Part shown: piece after piece, positions 32,901-48,300 of the stretch
Position numbering within the stretch: position 1 is the stretch's first letter
Layout of the letters: the number at the start of each line of letters is the position of its first letter
DNA from: Trichobilharzia szidati
Lineage: Eukaryota > Platyhelminthes > Trematoda > Strigeidida > Schistosomatidae
Length of the DNA: 64,000 bases
Direction: 5' to 3'
NCBI GenBank assembly: GCA_944472155.2
Contig: OX235279.1
Span: 56,393,564 to 56,457,563 of the forward strand
Made by a program: the position numbers and the translations under genes
The notes under the pieces: model-generated
Told to the model about the DNA's origin: nothing
The model's input: the letters and a program-made list of their open reading frames with translations, nothing else
Database searches by the model: none

Positions 32901-35900
32901 AGGTGTGGTGAGAGCTGTCTGCTAGCCAAAATTGTAGACAACAATTTATGTCAGTGATTACGTTCCGAATGAGGGTCATGAGAAAATACAATAACAAAGC
33001 TTAACCTTGGAGAACTCACCAACCAATCACAGCAGACTTAATGTGGGCGGATACGATTTGCAGATATTTGGCCTGACTTTCTAAGAAACGGTCACAAAGA
33101 GATGACAGAATAACCTTCAGAAAGAAAACAACCAATCAGAAGACGTTGCTTCGCTGCTTACAATAACGAATAATAATGTACATAAAAATCTATAAATATC
33201 TCTTGATTTTCTCAATAAACGATCTGTTTCCTGGCCCTTGTCTTCTGTCGTTACAATTGGTGTCGCAGCATCCAAACACTGAAGATCCCATGGCCAACTG
33301 CGTTTGAAGACGGAGACATACGGTTATTCGAGGCCGTTGCTGAGTTAGTGGGTGTCAAGGTGCTGGCGGCGAATGAGGTTGTGCTGGGGACGCTGTTGAG
33401 AGGCCGAGCGAAGGCGGCATATGACAGCGAAGAGAGGTCAGGTGATACAGCGTCTTGGAAGACATTGGTTGAACGATTGTTGTCAGAGTTTGACAGCGCA
33501 ACAGACAGACAGCTCTCACCATAAGTGTAGACAGTGGTTGCCTTGTGTTGCACTTCCCGTTCATTCGGTGGAGGGTCACTATCTCAATAACCAACTGGCT
33601 GTTCTTACTTCATACATTAATTATAATGTGGATATTGCCTCCAAAGCCTCAGGATGGTCGGGGGTGGGTGCTTTGCGCTGCGGGTTGGCCACCCCTTCGC
33701 ACACCTCTTGAAATGCTCCCATATGACCGGGCGTCTTACATAGCCTCTCCTGAGGAAGTCCTACTCACTGCCTTCACGTGGCGGAGGTGTTTTTCACCAA
33801 AGTGAGAGGGCGAAAGCGGATGCCCGGCGCTCTTCACCGGGTTGACTGTCCATTGGATGACAGTTTAGGGGAGATGGTTAAACCCTGATTCCAAACCTCC
33901 AACGACTGGCGTATGAAGCTCACTGGAGCTCACCGGCAGACGTATGGACAAAGGGCTTGTTGGATGTCCTGGATGTCTGGCCCCATTCAAAAAGGCGTAT
34001 GAACCGAACTCCGGTCACCGGCTGCCAATGGATAGTGGACTCCCTACTCCACTCCTACTGCCTTGTAGGTCACACTTGGTTGTGTAAAGGCTAGAGCTGC
34101 ACTCTCAAACAAAAGGCCGAGCGATTCTGGGGACATCACTCGTACCAAATTCCCATGAAACTTCGTAAACTCTCTTCATCAGATCTCTGCGCCTGGGCAG
34201 CGATGATTCGAGATGTTCATGAAGCCGGCTCATCCTTCCGTAGGAGATAGCCGAAGCAAATAAAATAATAATTATCTTTAACTACTGGTTTAATTCTGTG
34301 CAAATTATCGCATTTTATACGTAATGCGTCGGTGGCACGGCGGTAGAATGCTCGCCAACCACACAGGTGGTTTGGGGTGCGATCTCCCACCGACGGATCC
34401 TTTACCTCGCTAAACCAGTAATAAGACTGATAAAGAGGGAAGGTTGGGCATGAGGCTACCATCCCCATCCCATGAAAATAAATACCACTGCCACTGAAAC
34501 GTCAAAGCTCTAGTTCGAAGCCCTATGTTCCACTGGGAACTTAAAGGAATTAAAAGAAAATAGTACTTAACACAATACATTTCTTGGATTTTAGGATGGT
34601 TAAACTGATTAAATGTTAATTACTAGTTGTTTTAATTAGTTCATTGCAGAGTGGTGTTCATGTTCCTTCACTTTAATTGAAATGGTTGTGTTATGATCAT
34701 GTGACTTCATGGATTGATGCCATGTTTCGATATGATAACCCATTACTTAATGTACTTAATTCTATTGGACAAGATTTTCATTTCTATCTGTTTACACTGC
34801 TTTATAACTTCCTTAGGAAACACTGGCCAAAGAACTCGACTTTGAAAATGAGGCAGATAATGCTGCTCGTTGTATTGCTGACTTAGCGAGTCTGGGCACA
34901 CTAGAAAACAATGGTTCCGTTCATGTACCTTGGGTAAATCGTAAGCTAACCAGCAAACGCGTCCTTACAGCCGAATTCATTGATGGTATCAAAGTTAATC
35001 AAGTGAGTTTATTACTAATAGACGTATTCCTTCATTTGACAGTACGAAATTATATGTAAGCAAATTATTAAATAATTCCTGTTTCGTATGCTACTTTTTT
35101 TAACTCCAACTCTTGCGTAGGAATTAGTGGTACCACATTTCTTTCTGTATGATGACTGTCATTTGACCGTGTAATTACCAGTTGGCTTGTAGACTCTAAG
35201 CTACAATGATTCAAAATTGGGTAATGTTAATGAAATTGAGTCGCATGTTTAATTCATCTGTGTGTGCGTCGAGTGCTAGGTAAGGCGGGGAAATCAGTCG
35301 ACGAAACTGTGAAATTACATCGACTGAGATGGTTAGGACATGTGCTACGTATGCCTAGTCATCGCCTTCCTCGACGGGCAATGTTAGCTGATATAGGGTC
35401 AGGCTGGAAAAGAGCTAGCGGCGGTCAAACGAAAACATGGCACCAGTCAATGAAATCCACAACAGTTAGTCTAAGCCAGCCACGTAGGAAGGTGTAGACT
35501 GGCTTCCTGGTCCTCGGGACGGTAAAAACCAATGGTTGGAAACAATTGGTGACATGGCTCAAAGTCGTTCTCAGTGGCGCAGATGCATCCACTCCTTGTG
35601 ACCTATGATTTCCAATTAAACTGTTTTGTTCTCCGTTAATACCATTCCTTTGTCTCACACCTCTGTTAACTGACTATATTATGCATTTCTTCTACTTTTT
35701 TCACTTGCTTTGTGTGCTACATGGAGTGTAGCGACTTGAACTGCCGCACATATGTGCAAAGTTCTATGCCGAAAACCGACCGACCGTAACTGATTAATTT
35801 AGTTTTCAAGCAAGTGGAGTATTAGAATAAAGTAAGACGTATGTTCAAGTTGATAAGGTTCGAATTCATGGAAAATGAAACAAAACGACGCATAAATTTT

Positions 35901-38900
35901 AAATAGTTCATGAATAATGCCAGAACACTAAGCAACCTTGCGTTATTTAAAGTGTTAGTTTTCTGGGGGGACTGAAAAGTATTGTGGTTGTATTGTAGGC
36001 AGCGAAGGTAAAAATCAAATAATTTCTGTATGCACCATGAGAATGCTTTTGTCTATATTCATCCATCTAATTATTAGTGGCTGACCACATTTGGTATTAG
36101 TTGATTTTAGAAGGGGCTTTATTGCATTGTGTTAAATGTCGTTAGTTCCATAAAGGTAGTTAGAATTAACTGGAAGTTGTGTTATAATTTAGTCACCAAT
36201 TTAACCATAAACTACTTGTTAGAAAGCAATTGGTGACTCAAGAGTAATGTTGAGGGTAATTAGGCCACCAGTAAACTTCTGCTAGTGGATGTGAGGTTTA
36301 CCTGTGTGCTCCTGGATATTCGATCATAGGAAAAATTAAAAAGACAGTCGCAGTAAAGAGAATTTTCTTTTCGACGAAGTCATCAACTAAACTTAGCGTT
36401 CGTGTATATATGGTAAATGGGTGAGGAAGTGCGTAAACTACCTCCGGTCAAGGATCAAATCAATAAGATTAAAAATAAGGGTTAAAATGTAATAATAAGA
36501 AAATAAACAGGAAGGTTAGATGAAAACACAGTAGGATCATAATTATTGAGAAAATTAACTTCGTGCAAATACAGATTAGAAACATAGTAATAACTAAATA
36601 GGTAGGATGTGTAGATAGGAAAAGCAATAGGATAACTTCTATTGAGGAAATTGATCAAGTGATGGCTATGGTAAAGAGAAAGGTGAAACGTATTTCTTTT
36701 GAATAAATAGCGTGGGCTTAAACTTTGGATCGCTAATGCCTCAGCTATGTCCAGAAGCCTTGGTCTTCTTTGGGAGGTTTGATCGGATCTTGTATCGGAC
36801 TTTAAAGGGCTTTTGAAATGGAGCTTAATGTTCTGAGTTCACTAGATATTCTGTTACCGAGCTATTTACATTACTACGTTCTCCCTGTTCTACCCAAGCG
36901 GACACATGGTACGGTTAATGTACTTAGCTCCACAAGAACAAATGAACTGGTATATGTATGTTGGAGTGGCCCAATGCGACAGCTTTTCTTTCACGTACTA
37001 GGTGAATAGTTTCTTGCAGGAAAATGTTACTTGTAGGCTGTCGGCGAAGTATGTTTTACTAAGGGATTTCGAAAACCGTTATTAGAGAATTTCCTCAGTA
37101 TCACTTTTAAATTCGAGATTAAGCTACTTGGGCCTATTCAGAAGCTCTCTTTGTTTTTAGGTTTTTTTCTAGGAATCTGAGTGGGAAGCTATTTTCCATC
37201 AAGATTCCTCGAAGACGTTGCACTTCGTCAATAGATCCCTCGGTACATATTTTGCGGATCCTTGAGGGGAGAGAATATATAAGGTTTTTCTTTCTGCTTA
37301 GAGCAATGCGACTTTGAAAATTGATAAGCTGTCCATTTCACGTGGGTCTTTTGTATATGCATATCCTCGGCGAGTTATCAGCATTTTTTCGCATTCGATT
37401 ATCGAGGAAATGAAATATTGAATCAGTTTCAATTTCTAGAGTGAGGTTGATGTTTGCGTGGGTATTACTGAAGTTTTTGAGTAGTTTTCCGAGATCTAAA
37501 TTCTCATCACAAATAATGGTATCATCAATGTATCTCTTGTAGAGGCGAAGGTCATTGATAGTTAATTATAAGAAATTATTTTCTAGACTAGCCATAAAGT
37601 CCTGCCAAAAGAGAACCCTTAGGGGAGAACCTATTGCTACGCCATCTGTCTACGTGTAAATTTCGTTACTGAATCTAAAGTAAACGTTGAAAATGCGTTA
37701 GAGTAACAGCTGCTTTCAATGATGAATGGATAGGCTGACACTGATATTACTGTATTGACTGAATTCATAAAAAAAATACATAGTTTATATCAGTGGGACA
37801 TTCGTGAAGAGAGAGATGACTTCCAAGAGGATCATATTTTAAAGTCTGTAGTATTGCCATTCTTAATTGAATCAGTGAAGTCAAATATGTCCCGGATATT
37901 GTATCTCGGCAGCTTTTCTTCCACCGGTCCAAGAATCTCTACCAGCCACCTCGTGATTAAGTGATATAGAGCGTAGTAGAATGTCTTGTTTGTGTACCTT
38001 GGGTAAGCCGTACATACTCGGCGTTGTAGAACTACATGGATGAAGTTGCTCGTATAGTTGTTCGTGTAAAGCATCACTGTGGTGCAGTGAATATGATAAT
38101 TTTGAAAGTAGTTATCAGAAGATTGACCAGGTTGAATCTCCAGGAAAAAAGAATATCAACCGAAACCACTCATACGTAGCTGTTCATTGCAATGTTGTAT
38201 CGTGTCAGTTTAAGGGATTTCATCCCGCGTTGTTTGTTTATTAATAAGACACACACATACAGACGTCATATTAGGACCTAGCATTATTACACAATGTGAT
38301 AGACTTTTACAACCTATATCTGTACTCCAAATAAAGGGAATAAAATTGAATAAATGAGGAAATCATATCTACATTTGTATATTTTATAATTGAGTTAAAA
38401 TGAAGAGAAATATATATTGTTCTCGGACCACCCTTTCTAAACTCTTGACGGAATATCATGATTCTTTTTAACGAGTATTCCAGCTTAGAACTTCCAGTAA
38501 TGAAATGAACTTAATGGACACTGTAGTACGGCTTTTCCTCTAACGGTGTCGAATGTCGCCCTTCAGTTTAAGAGATTCATTTACAGTTAGGCACATGTAT
38601 GTTTGTGTTCGAGAATCTCGGGTCAAAGTGAATTGGTTTCAGTCACTTTGTACAATATATCACGTCTTTTTATCAGATGATGTTCAGAACACAATATGTT
38701 GTTCAAAGTCTTATCAAAGTAATGCCACAATTTTGGATATAATATTCCTAAGCTCCATTTAGACTATACAAGCTTCAGAAATGACATTAGTAAAGCTAGT
38801 TCTTTTCATTATAGAAGATCTTTCTCGTCATTTGAAGACTTCGATAGCTCTTGATTGAAACTAATTAAAGGGAGTTATCTCAGGTTTCTAAACTTCATCT

Positions 38901-39272
38901 GAGATCTCAGTGAATTTAGTTATTATTGCCGAACAGGTTTTTGAATATTAATAGAAATAGTCTATCAGGATGTGCTGCTTTTTGACTAAGGTTTCTCGTG
39001 GTTTTTTCTCTCTCCGCAAGTATTGAAGTTCGTCCCTTAATCTCCTATCTTGGTTGTGACGGAGTAGTCGGTAACTAGAGAATGTAAAATAATTGAGCAA
39101 AGAATATCCTTCTCGATAAACTCCTCTTCTGGCTCTACAATTATATATATATATGTTTATATGCATAGAATATTCTAGATTAGTAGTCAATAAAAATATT
39201 AGTGTTTTTTAAATAATATCGATTTGCAAAGTATGGTCAATGCAATTACAGTTCATTAAAGATTCTTCAATT

Positions 39273-39303
<31 letters not shown>

Positions 39304-42300
39304 GTAGCAAATAGAATATCAACTAAAATTGTGAAAATTCCACAAAAATTCAGAATAGCTGGAAACTAGTTGAACTGTTCTTCCTCTCAAAGTGTGATGG
39401 TCTCTGTTCTAGTCACCTCTTTGTCAGTGGATTTTAACACCATTCTCTTTGATCAACGTAAAGATTATTGTTAAAACGTGTTGCCACTGTCTTCTCCATT
39501 TTTTATTTCTGCTTCCCACTATTGGCTGGAATCTTTGTGTGGGTTCTTTTAAGTCTTCATTGTATCTGAAGCCTTAGTGTATGTATCTTTTTCATTCATA
39601 ATTCCAAAAAGAAAAATGCTGAGATCTTCCATTCATTTCTTAGGGTCCAAAACATCATCCACAGCGATTTCGACATCACACCTAAAATTATACCACGCAT
39701 ATACGGTTATCTCAATGTCTTTTTCCCGCAGCTGTCTGCTTACATTACTATCTTCACTATATGATTGGGCCGGTGAAGGTTTTCCATTACTTTGCGGTTA
39801 CTGATATGCTTACTAAAGCGTGGCTACTATCGAGGTATATATTCTGGAAAAATCGGTAGTTGTCTACTGAACCTCTCCTACGATACCATATACCTCCTTC
39901 TTTTGTTGGGATAAGTGTGAAGATTGCTGTTTCACATAACAATTTTCTTTATATCTAAAACTAGTGCCGGATGGGAATGAACTGTTTTATGCACCCAGTT
40001 ATGCTAGGTTAAACTGGTCCTGGGAAAGTGGCCAGACTATCTGTTTTCGCATAAACACCACAATTCATCGTCCTGCTTTTGGCGGGAGAGCAAACAGCCC
40101 TTGGTAGAATCTACTATTGTAAGAGTTTTGGGATGCACTCAGTGGTTGCATGAACAGACAATGTAAAATGGATATCAGTCTGTGTCATAGTTCTGCTTAG
40201 TTCTTAGTTATATAATAGTGCTGCTGAACCTTGCCGGCGAAATTACGAGCATTGAGATCCAGTTTAACCGAAATGTTTGCTACAACTTAATGCTCTACCT
40301 ACACTAATACAGTCGTGAAAGCTGACTGAAGAAACCAGACCTACTGTTCCTCATAGCGCAAATTAGAGAGGTAAAAAGTACAAATATTGTAGATTTGTTA
40401 GGTAGGATAAAGCGGGGAGTTTATATAGCAACCAAGAACTTTTCAATAACCAAAAAGATGTGAACTGGCAGAGATGCGCGACATGGTCGACATTTTATGG
40501 TAAATAACTGCGGAACTTATTATTTTATTCTCTCTGAAAAAGTAGGAGATTTAGTGCTGTATGGCTTAGCGTTCTAAAGAACATCTGTTTGAATCCGGTC
40601 ACATACTATCCGTTTAAAGGTGTTAGATTATTTAGAGTTTAGCTCGTCAGAAAAACTCTACATCTAACGTCAATTATGCAATAGGATAAGTTGAGGTATA
40701 CAATTTTTTTGGGCCAGAATAAAATCTACATTACTGGGTTATCAATAGCTCGTTATACTCCTTCCAGCTTATAGTACGGCTTTTCCCTCAGACACACACT
40801 ACGGTTCAAGCCACAGATATCAGAGCAGTAATTGTTCTCATTGTCGTCACTCTCAATCTAATCTTTTTCGCGTGGAGGAATTTCAACTAATAGTCATTGG
40901 AATTAACGAGTGTCCATATCAAAGTAGTTGGTGCTTAATCATATGCTAAGTTTGTAAATTTCCTCTTTTTATTTTTACCAGGCCAATTTCTGTGTATATT
41001 TAGTTCCATTATTTTAACATCGCAGACATTTTTACTATTCAATAAGCTTTAGTTTTGCTAAATATAAGTACCTTCCTTTCTCTGTTCGCTCAGTTGGCTA
41101 TCTTATATGCTTCTGACTGATTCATATTATAATCGTAAAAGTGCTATTGGGTATATCATTAGCAGGAAAACACCCGTGTGTTGGTTAGTTATTAGACAGA
41201 TAGTTGGGTAATATAATCAGAAAATGTAATAAAGTTATAATCCAGTTAATTCAGCAGATATCCTCACTTAAACTCATGTGATATTGGCCGTTGTTCTAAA
41301 CCTACAAACCTGCCTTATTGGCTTTTAGTTGACCTAGATAGAGAGAGATGGTGATTAAGATTGTGATAGAAGTCTGGGTCGCGACAGGGGGGAGCAGTTC
41401 TAATGCCCCCTACCAACAAGGTTACGAGACTGTAGCACTGGTCCAGTTTCAATTACTTTTATCAAAATTTTTAACCTGTTGTCGTGTGTATACTTGGCAT
41501 GAAAGTCATTCATCGTAGCTGGATTTTCTAAATGATTTTGTTATTTGCTTAGGTATCTGCTCTACGGGATGCTGGCTTCTCACTAGCTGAGTTGGATCGC
41601 TTGTTGGTTCGTGCATTTAGTCATCAGGTGTTTTGTACTGGCTTTGTACATGCTGATCCACATCCAGGCAACCTACTAGTACGACGGAAACCTCAGATAA
41701 AGTTAGGTATTTCTCAGAAAATCAAATCATCTATTCAAAGTATACCCAACATTTTATTTGATACACTCACATGGATGGGATTTCTGTTTTATTTCCCCGT
41801 CAACATCGTAAAAAAACTAAAAAATCGTGAACATAAATTGTTTACTCATCCAAATGCAAGTCGAGGTTCAACTGAAATGCAACTGGTTCTTCTAGATCAT
41901 GGTTTGTATGATACTCTTCCAAGCGATAAACGGAAAGCTTTATGCAAAATGTATCAGGCCATTTTAGATTCCAATGAATCAGTAATGAAAGAAGCATCTT
42001 CATTTTTAGGTATTGAAGGTAAATTTATCATCTTTCTTCTGTTCTCATTTGTTGCTGATACGAGGTCTAGCATAGGCCTCTTTACTTTCTATGATTTAGA
42101 TACATTTTAATGATAATATTCCTTTTAACTATATAGTCAACAAGTTGGTTGGGTTACTGGGTATTTGCACTGAAAGAATACAAGTGATAAATAATTGCTG
42201 AAAGGCTTAAACGAAAAAGCATCATGTCTTCTCTTTGTCAGTTCAACTAGATTCTAGACCTTCCACCTAATTTATAATCACATATTCATGCTACTGTATT

Positions 42301-45300
42301 TTCATAAAAAATTGTTTTTGGAGGTACATTCCGTTTTACGACGGATGTAAGTGGTTGGAGACTTTAGGCAATGTGGATTTGTCACATGTATTACTAATTT
42401 GTTCATTATATTCACTTTTCATGATAAAATATTCTATTAGATACCCTGATAACTAACTGAACAGCATGTTAAAATGACTGTCCAATTGTTTTTCATACAG
42501 CTTGATGCCTACGAGTTCAGTAGTTTGTCAAAACCAAATTAAGAAATTATTGGCACATTGAACTACCGATAAAGCTCACTTGGTGAATAAATTTTCATCG
42601 CTGAATTTGTTTGAGATGTATCTGTTTCTATTTGAATGTCTCTTACACTAGACTATGCACTCAAAAGAAAAGGAAAGGGTTTTGAATCATTAAAGTCGAC
42701 TGTTCTGTTGATTAAACCTAGTGCTGAAATATATTCACTACATTGGTAACTAATTGGATAGATAGTTCAACATGGTGTCTTGGACAGCAGTTAAAATTAT
42801 TATAGTTCTCTACAGTACATGGAAGGAAACAAATCAACGGAAATAGAATGATAATTTGATGACTAGTGAAATTTTTTAGCTTTCAAAACTGATAGAGAGT
42901 GAATATATCCATGCCACTGATAAACTGTAGGCCATATCACTGAACGCGATCAACAACTGTTCCTTAACATTTATGGGACCTTAGTAATGTAGGTTACAAT
43001 TCCCTTCATAAGTTAGGTCAGTAGTTACAGAATTCATGGATCAGTATATTTCCTTGATCCGGTCAAACAAAGCTTTGCGTTTTGATTTAGTGCTGTATGC
43101 ATATCTGTATGTATGTAAGTATTGACTAAATGAATCAGGTATGATATTCCTTTTGAGGCTGGTTAGTTTCGAACAAACCTCCCAACGAGGGAAAGTTGGA
43201 GAGAGATAAAAAGAAAATATATATAAGACAAATTGTGAAACCGTCTGATTGAATTGATATTATTATGAACAATAATTTATGCTTGAAACTTCATCCAGTT
43301 GTTGGTACTGCATCAATGTGTAATGTTTAAAATCAACTTATCTAATATGAACCGTTAACCGTTTGACTGAAGCATTGCATATCGTAGTAAATAGTTATAT
43401 TTTATTGTTTCTTAATTTCCTCTTGTCTGCTCCTGCTTCAGATAGCGTCTTTGTAATTGTAAAATTCTAATTCCAGTACACAGAAAAAAGAGAAGTAAAC
43501 TGACTGATTCTTCTATCATTTTTTACTGTTTAGATTGGGCTACTTTCGGTGAAGTTATCTTACAGAGACCATGGCGTCGCCGAACAATCAGATTGCCATC
43601 ACAACTCTCAGATGCAGATAGAGCCTATTTACGCTCAACAGCAATGGAACATTTTGACCGAGTAATGTCGGTTCTTGAACAAATGCCGCGCCCAATGCTT
43701 TTGTTCATCAGGTAAGTAATTGGAATTATATCGAAGCAAATGTAATGTATGAAATAAATCATTAATAAAGTAAAGCGACCGGTTTTGTGATAGAATTTCA
43801 ATGTTTCTCTTAGTTATTACAATTTTATAAACATACACATACGATATATTCATTTATCTGTACTTTGTGTATATTAGATTATTATACCTCAGGAAAGACT
43901 GCTTGATGCTCACAATCACGTACAAAACCTAAACACAAACTGATGATAGCAGCTCAAAAGTAAACTTCGAAAATTGCAACTGCTTTAAGCAGTATTAGGT
44001 AGTTGAAACCTGAAGGACAGAAAAACCGGTGGGAGTGGGTTATAGAAAACAGGTATTTGTACTTAGTAAAAGGACTGACATGCAGAAAACGGTTGTTATG
44101 ATGTTACACTTTGAGAAATTGATGGATTTGTCTCGATATATTCTTCAGCTGTTTTAACTATGGTCATAGACAAAATAAGAGGTTTCTTGCTCTGTCCAGT
44201 ATGAAAATTACTTAAGTAACGTAAGCTAGTGTAGAGTAATAGCCTTGTTTATTATGTTGAAGCCTAGTTTTACACTCACAAATAAACGGTTATGTTTTTC
44301 TATTACTCCACTTTCTACGTCGTTAGAATATCTGCACAATACGTTAACCCCTGAAGTGTCACTGGTTATACGGTTGTCGTGTTATATTATTTTTTATATA
44401 TATATTTTATATTTTTTCCTGTAAAACTTGATCTCTCGCATTACCATTCGAACTCGATACTGAAGATTACATGACCGGAAAGGATAAGTAACTGGGAACT
44501 TTAGCAATGAACCAGCCAAGAACCTTTCGCTCAACAAATATACAGAAGGGAATGGAGATAGATTGGACATACACTGAGGAGACGTCTGAGTGACGTTACA
44601 CACTAGAGTCTTGAGTAGAACCCAAATAGAAAGCGATGGGTTAGGCGTCGGTGGGTAACTAGGCGAAGACTCTATGAGATGGAAACGATCGATTGTGGAC
44701 AGTCGTGGGGCCCCTTTGAAAATGATGACAGAGGATCTGGTGGAATGAGGCTGTAGCACTGAAGCCCTGTGTTCCACTCTGAACCTGAGAGACGAATGAT
44801 AATATAATACATTGCTCCTGTTTTGGTGCTGAATGGTTAGCTTACTAAGTCAGTAAAACTTTTCGTCATGTTTAAGGTGGTCAGTATCTTTTGATACTCT
44901 GGGTTTGTCGTGATGAACTTGCGAACTCAACTGTTTTCCTTCTAAATCACACTATTTGTTGCACAACTAAGCAACCGCATGGTACTACTCCTTATCTTAT
45001 TATTTGCCTGAAAGTTATGCAAGAACGGGTGCTTTTTTAGTGTTTTTCGCTTATGGTGAGGTAACCTTATACATCATGTCTGTTCGGTGTAGAGTATTTC
45101 GCGGTACTGAATCAATTGGTCGTGGCCTTCAACTGAAGTAACTAAATTGTATAAGTGCTTAGATCAACAATAGGATGAGAAAAAGCTTACTATCCCAATT
45201 TCTTTGTTTGATTTCGCCTTGAGAGTTGTCTAACCCGATATCATCATCTCGAATTCTCTTCTCTTGACAACACTTTCGGTGTGTTCATTTGATGTGTTAC

Positions 45301-48300
45301 AACTTTCAGCCATGTGCAGTTTTACTGAATCTTCTTTGTTTGTTACCTATACATAGTACACTTTGATTGAAGACTAGTCAGTGACTAGTGTGTGTGTGTG
45401 TCTGTCTGTCTGGATTCAACATAGAACTTGGCACCAAAGTGCAGCAGTTCGAGTTGCCACGTTCCAAAGAGCACACAAACGTAGACAAGAAAATGAGTGA
45501 AGAGAATCAATAGAGTTTTGACAAGTATAAGAGTGAAACAGAATGAGTAATGGTAGAAAGGAATATGAAAGATTACAGAGACTGAATACATCTGCACCAT
45601 TGACAACGATTTTGAGCCATGTCACCTATTGTCTCCAGCCATTGATTCTTAGAGTCCCGAGGGCCCCAACCCGGAAGTCTGCATCTCCCTATCTGACTCA
45701 GTTTGACTGTCAAGGATTTCATGGATTGATGCCATGTTTTTGTTTGGCCACCACTTACTCTTTTCCAACCTGCACCTATATCAGCTAGTAATGCCCGTCG
45801 GGGGAGGCGATGGTTAGGCATGCGCAGCACGTGACCTAACCATCTCAATCTATGTAACTTCATAGCCTCTTCGATTGATTTTCCCTCTTTGCCCAACACT
45901 CTACGCCTAACGTCAACATTACTTACCTTATTATGCCACCTAACGTGAGAAAGAGATCGTAGACATCTATGATCAAAAACAGTCAAACTTCTCATGTCTT
46001 CAACTCGTATTAGCCATGTTTCAGAGCCATAGAGAAAGACGGAGCGAACTGCTGAGCAGTACACACGTCCCTTGGTTGATAGTCGGATGTCACGCCTACG
46101 CCAGAGATGGTGTAAGTTAGCTAAAGCAGCTCGAGCTTTTTGGATCCGTGCTGAGATTTCGTCACCAATCAATCCGTTGGTGCTGATACAACTTCCTAAA
46201 TAGGTGAAGTGGTCAACATGTTCTAACACTTCACTCCCTATCACTAAGCTAGGAGTTGACGTAGTCCAGTCCTGTAGCAGCATCTTACATTTTACAGGGG
46301 TGAGTCGCATGCCAAACATACGAAGATTGCTGCTCAAGGTGTTCAGAAGACTCTGCATTTTGTCAGCATCCTCCCCTAACAGGACTATGTAATCTGCATA
46401 TTCTAAGTCCATAAGACTATTTCCTGGTAACAAGTCGATTCCTAAGTCGTTAAGTTCAGTTAAGGATACTTCCATTAGCATATCTACGATGAAGTTAAAC
46501 AGAAATGGGGAAAGTGGACATCCCTGACGGACACCATTGGTTGTTATCAATTCAGATGACAATTCCCCATAAGCCCTTACATGGCTACGTGAGTTTGAGT
46601 AGAGTGCCTTGATTAGTGCAATGTACTTTCTTGGCACTCCCTTCACAGTCAAACATTGCCATAGTACCTTTCGATCCACAGAGTCGAAGGCCGCCTTCAA
46701 GTCAAGAAATATGGCAATGGTTGGACGCCTAAAAGTGTGTCTATGTGTCTAGTCCTTTTTTTGGTGCAGACTGAATTCTATCAGTCAACTTTACAAGGTG
46801 GCCACAATGCTATGAGGCTCGCCATCACAGTGCACTTTGAATTGTTGATATTAGGTGGTTAGGGACAATCGGGAGGAAGCCTTGGACCTAGGTTTCGTAC
46901 TAGTTGGGACCTAGCATTGTGGCCACGCTGCAAACTTGACTGATAGAATTCAGTCTGAATCAAAGACATAACTAGACACCTTACAGTGGTTACTGACTAG
47001 TGTCCAATCACAAATATTCAATACAGTCCTACAGGATATCAATCGTCGGTCCGAAGAGCTCAGTGGTAATTTCTCGACACGGGCTTGAATCTCAGAAGGG
47101 ACATGAGTTCCTTCAACGTTGTAGATACGCCTTGCTGATGAATGCTAACTAGCACGAGACTTAGGTCCAAGACTTCCTGTCGATTGCCTCCAACCATCTA
47201 ATATCAACTATACATGGTTTAGCTGACGGGAATCTCTTCACACTTCATTTTGTATGCAGAATGTAACACTAACCTTACCAAAATTGTAGACATTTCGTGA
47301 TCATACAAGTCCATAGCCTGTGATCTATTTTATTAAGTTTCTGCATTTGTTTTGTGCTGAAGTAATTACGATCTATAGATATTGTTTCGGTAATTAAAAA
47401 TTACTCATTTCCCCGCCGTTATTTCATGTACCAACGATTGTGTACATTAGCTGTCGATCATTAAAGTGCTATCGAGAAGCTATTTCAATTCTTTTCATTT
47501 TTAATCACAGAAATTTGAATCTTATTCGTTCTATTTGTCGTTCTCACGGGGATCCTATTGATCGTCACTCTTTAATGATTGATAGTGCTGTTCTTGGGAG
47601 TCGAATAACAACTTCACGTTCTGGCAAATTGATTCCCATGAATTGGAGTGATAAGTTACAGGTGAATATCATATTGCAAAGATACCACTGGAAGTTAAGG
47701 TAGTTCTTTTATTTCTAAACAACTTTTATTTTGACCTTATATTGACTTGCAGTTGTACGATTAAGCATTACAGTGTGAACGTAATATTTTAAGTCAAATA
47801 TTCAAAAAATGCAGATTTCTATCTATTTTAAGGAACTTGCTCTCAAGTTGACTTAATTTTTTAAGAGATCAAGGATGTCAACGAGTACGCATGATACATT
47901 TGTATGACAGTGTGCGTATATCTCCTCTAACCCCCAATCTACTTGTTCCACTGAAATCCCAGGGAATAGTTAGTGAACCAAATCAGAACTACAATTAAAT
48001 AGTCTAAAATGCAAATTATATGTCGGAATCAGAAAAATAGGTTAGCGACAACGGTCTGTTTAGCTAGAGAACCTATAGGAACAACTTAATGACAATATGC
48101 CAAAATAGCGTGGATGCTTAACCGCATACATTGAGTTAAGCCAGTCGACTTGAACAGTGAAGGTTAGCACCCACTGTCGAATGATGAAAGCTATGAGCTA
48201 ATAATTTTGAGGAATTATTTACCGCTACAATGTGGTGAATCCTGGCACTTGGAATTACTCTTTCTTTCGCCACTATGGATAAGATTTTATTTTGATAAAT

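Noticed and set aside
38948..39190. 80-codon minus-strand frame with a charged C-terminus
   Set aside because: Charged run looks interesting but matches no family and lies in AT-rich intron sequence.
39272..39300. CRISPR-like or satellite array
   Set aside because: Only simple triplet repeats; no spaced direct repeats were seen anywhere in the window.
44394..44777. 127-codon minus-strand frame
   Set aside because: Looks like a chance frame across a repeat tail; no motifs.
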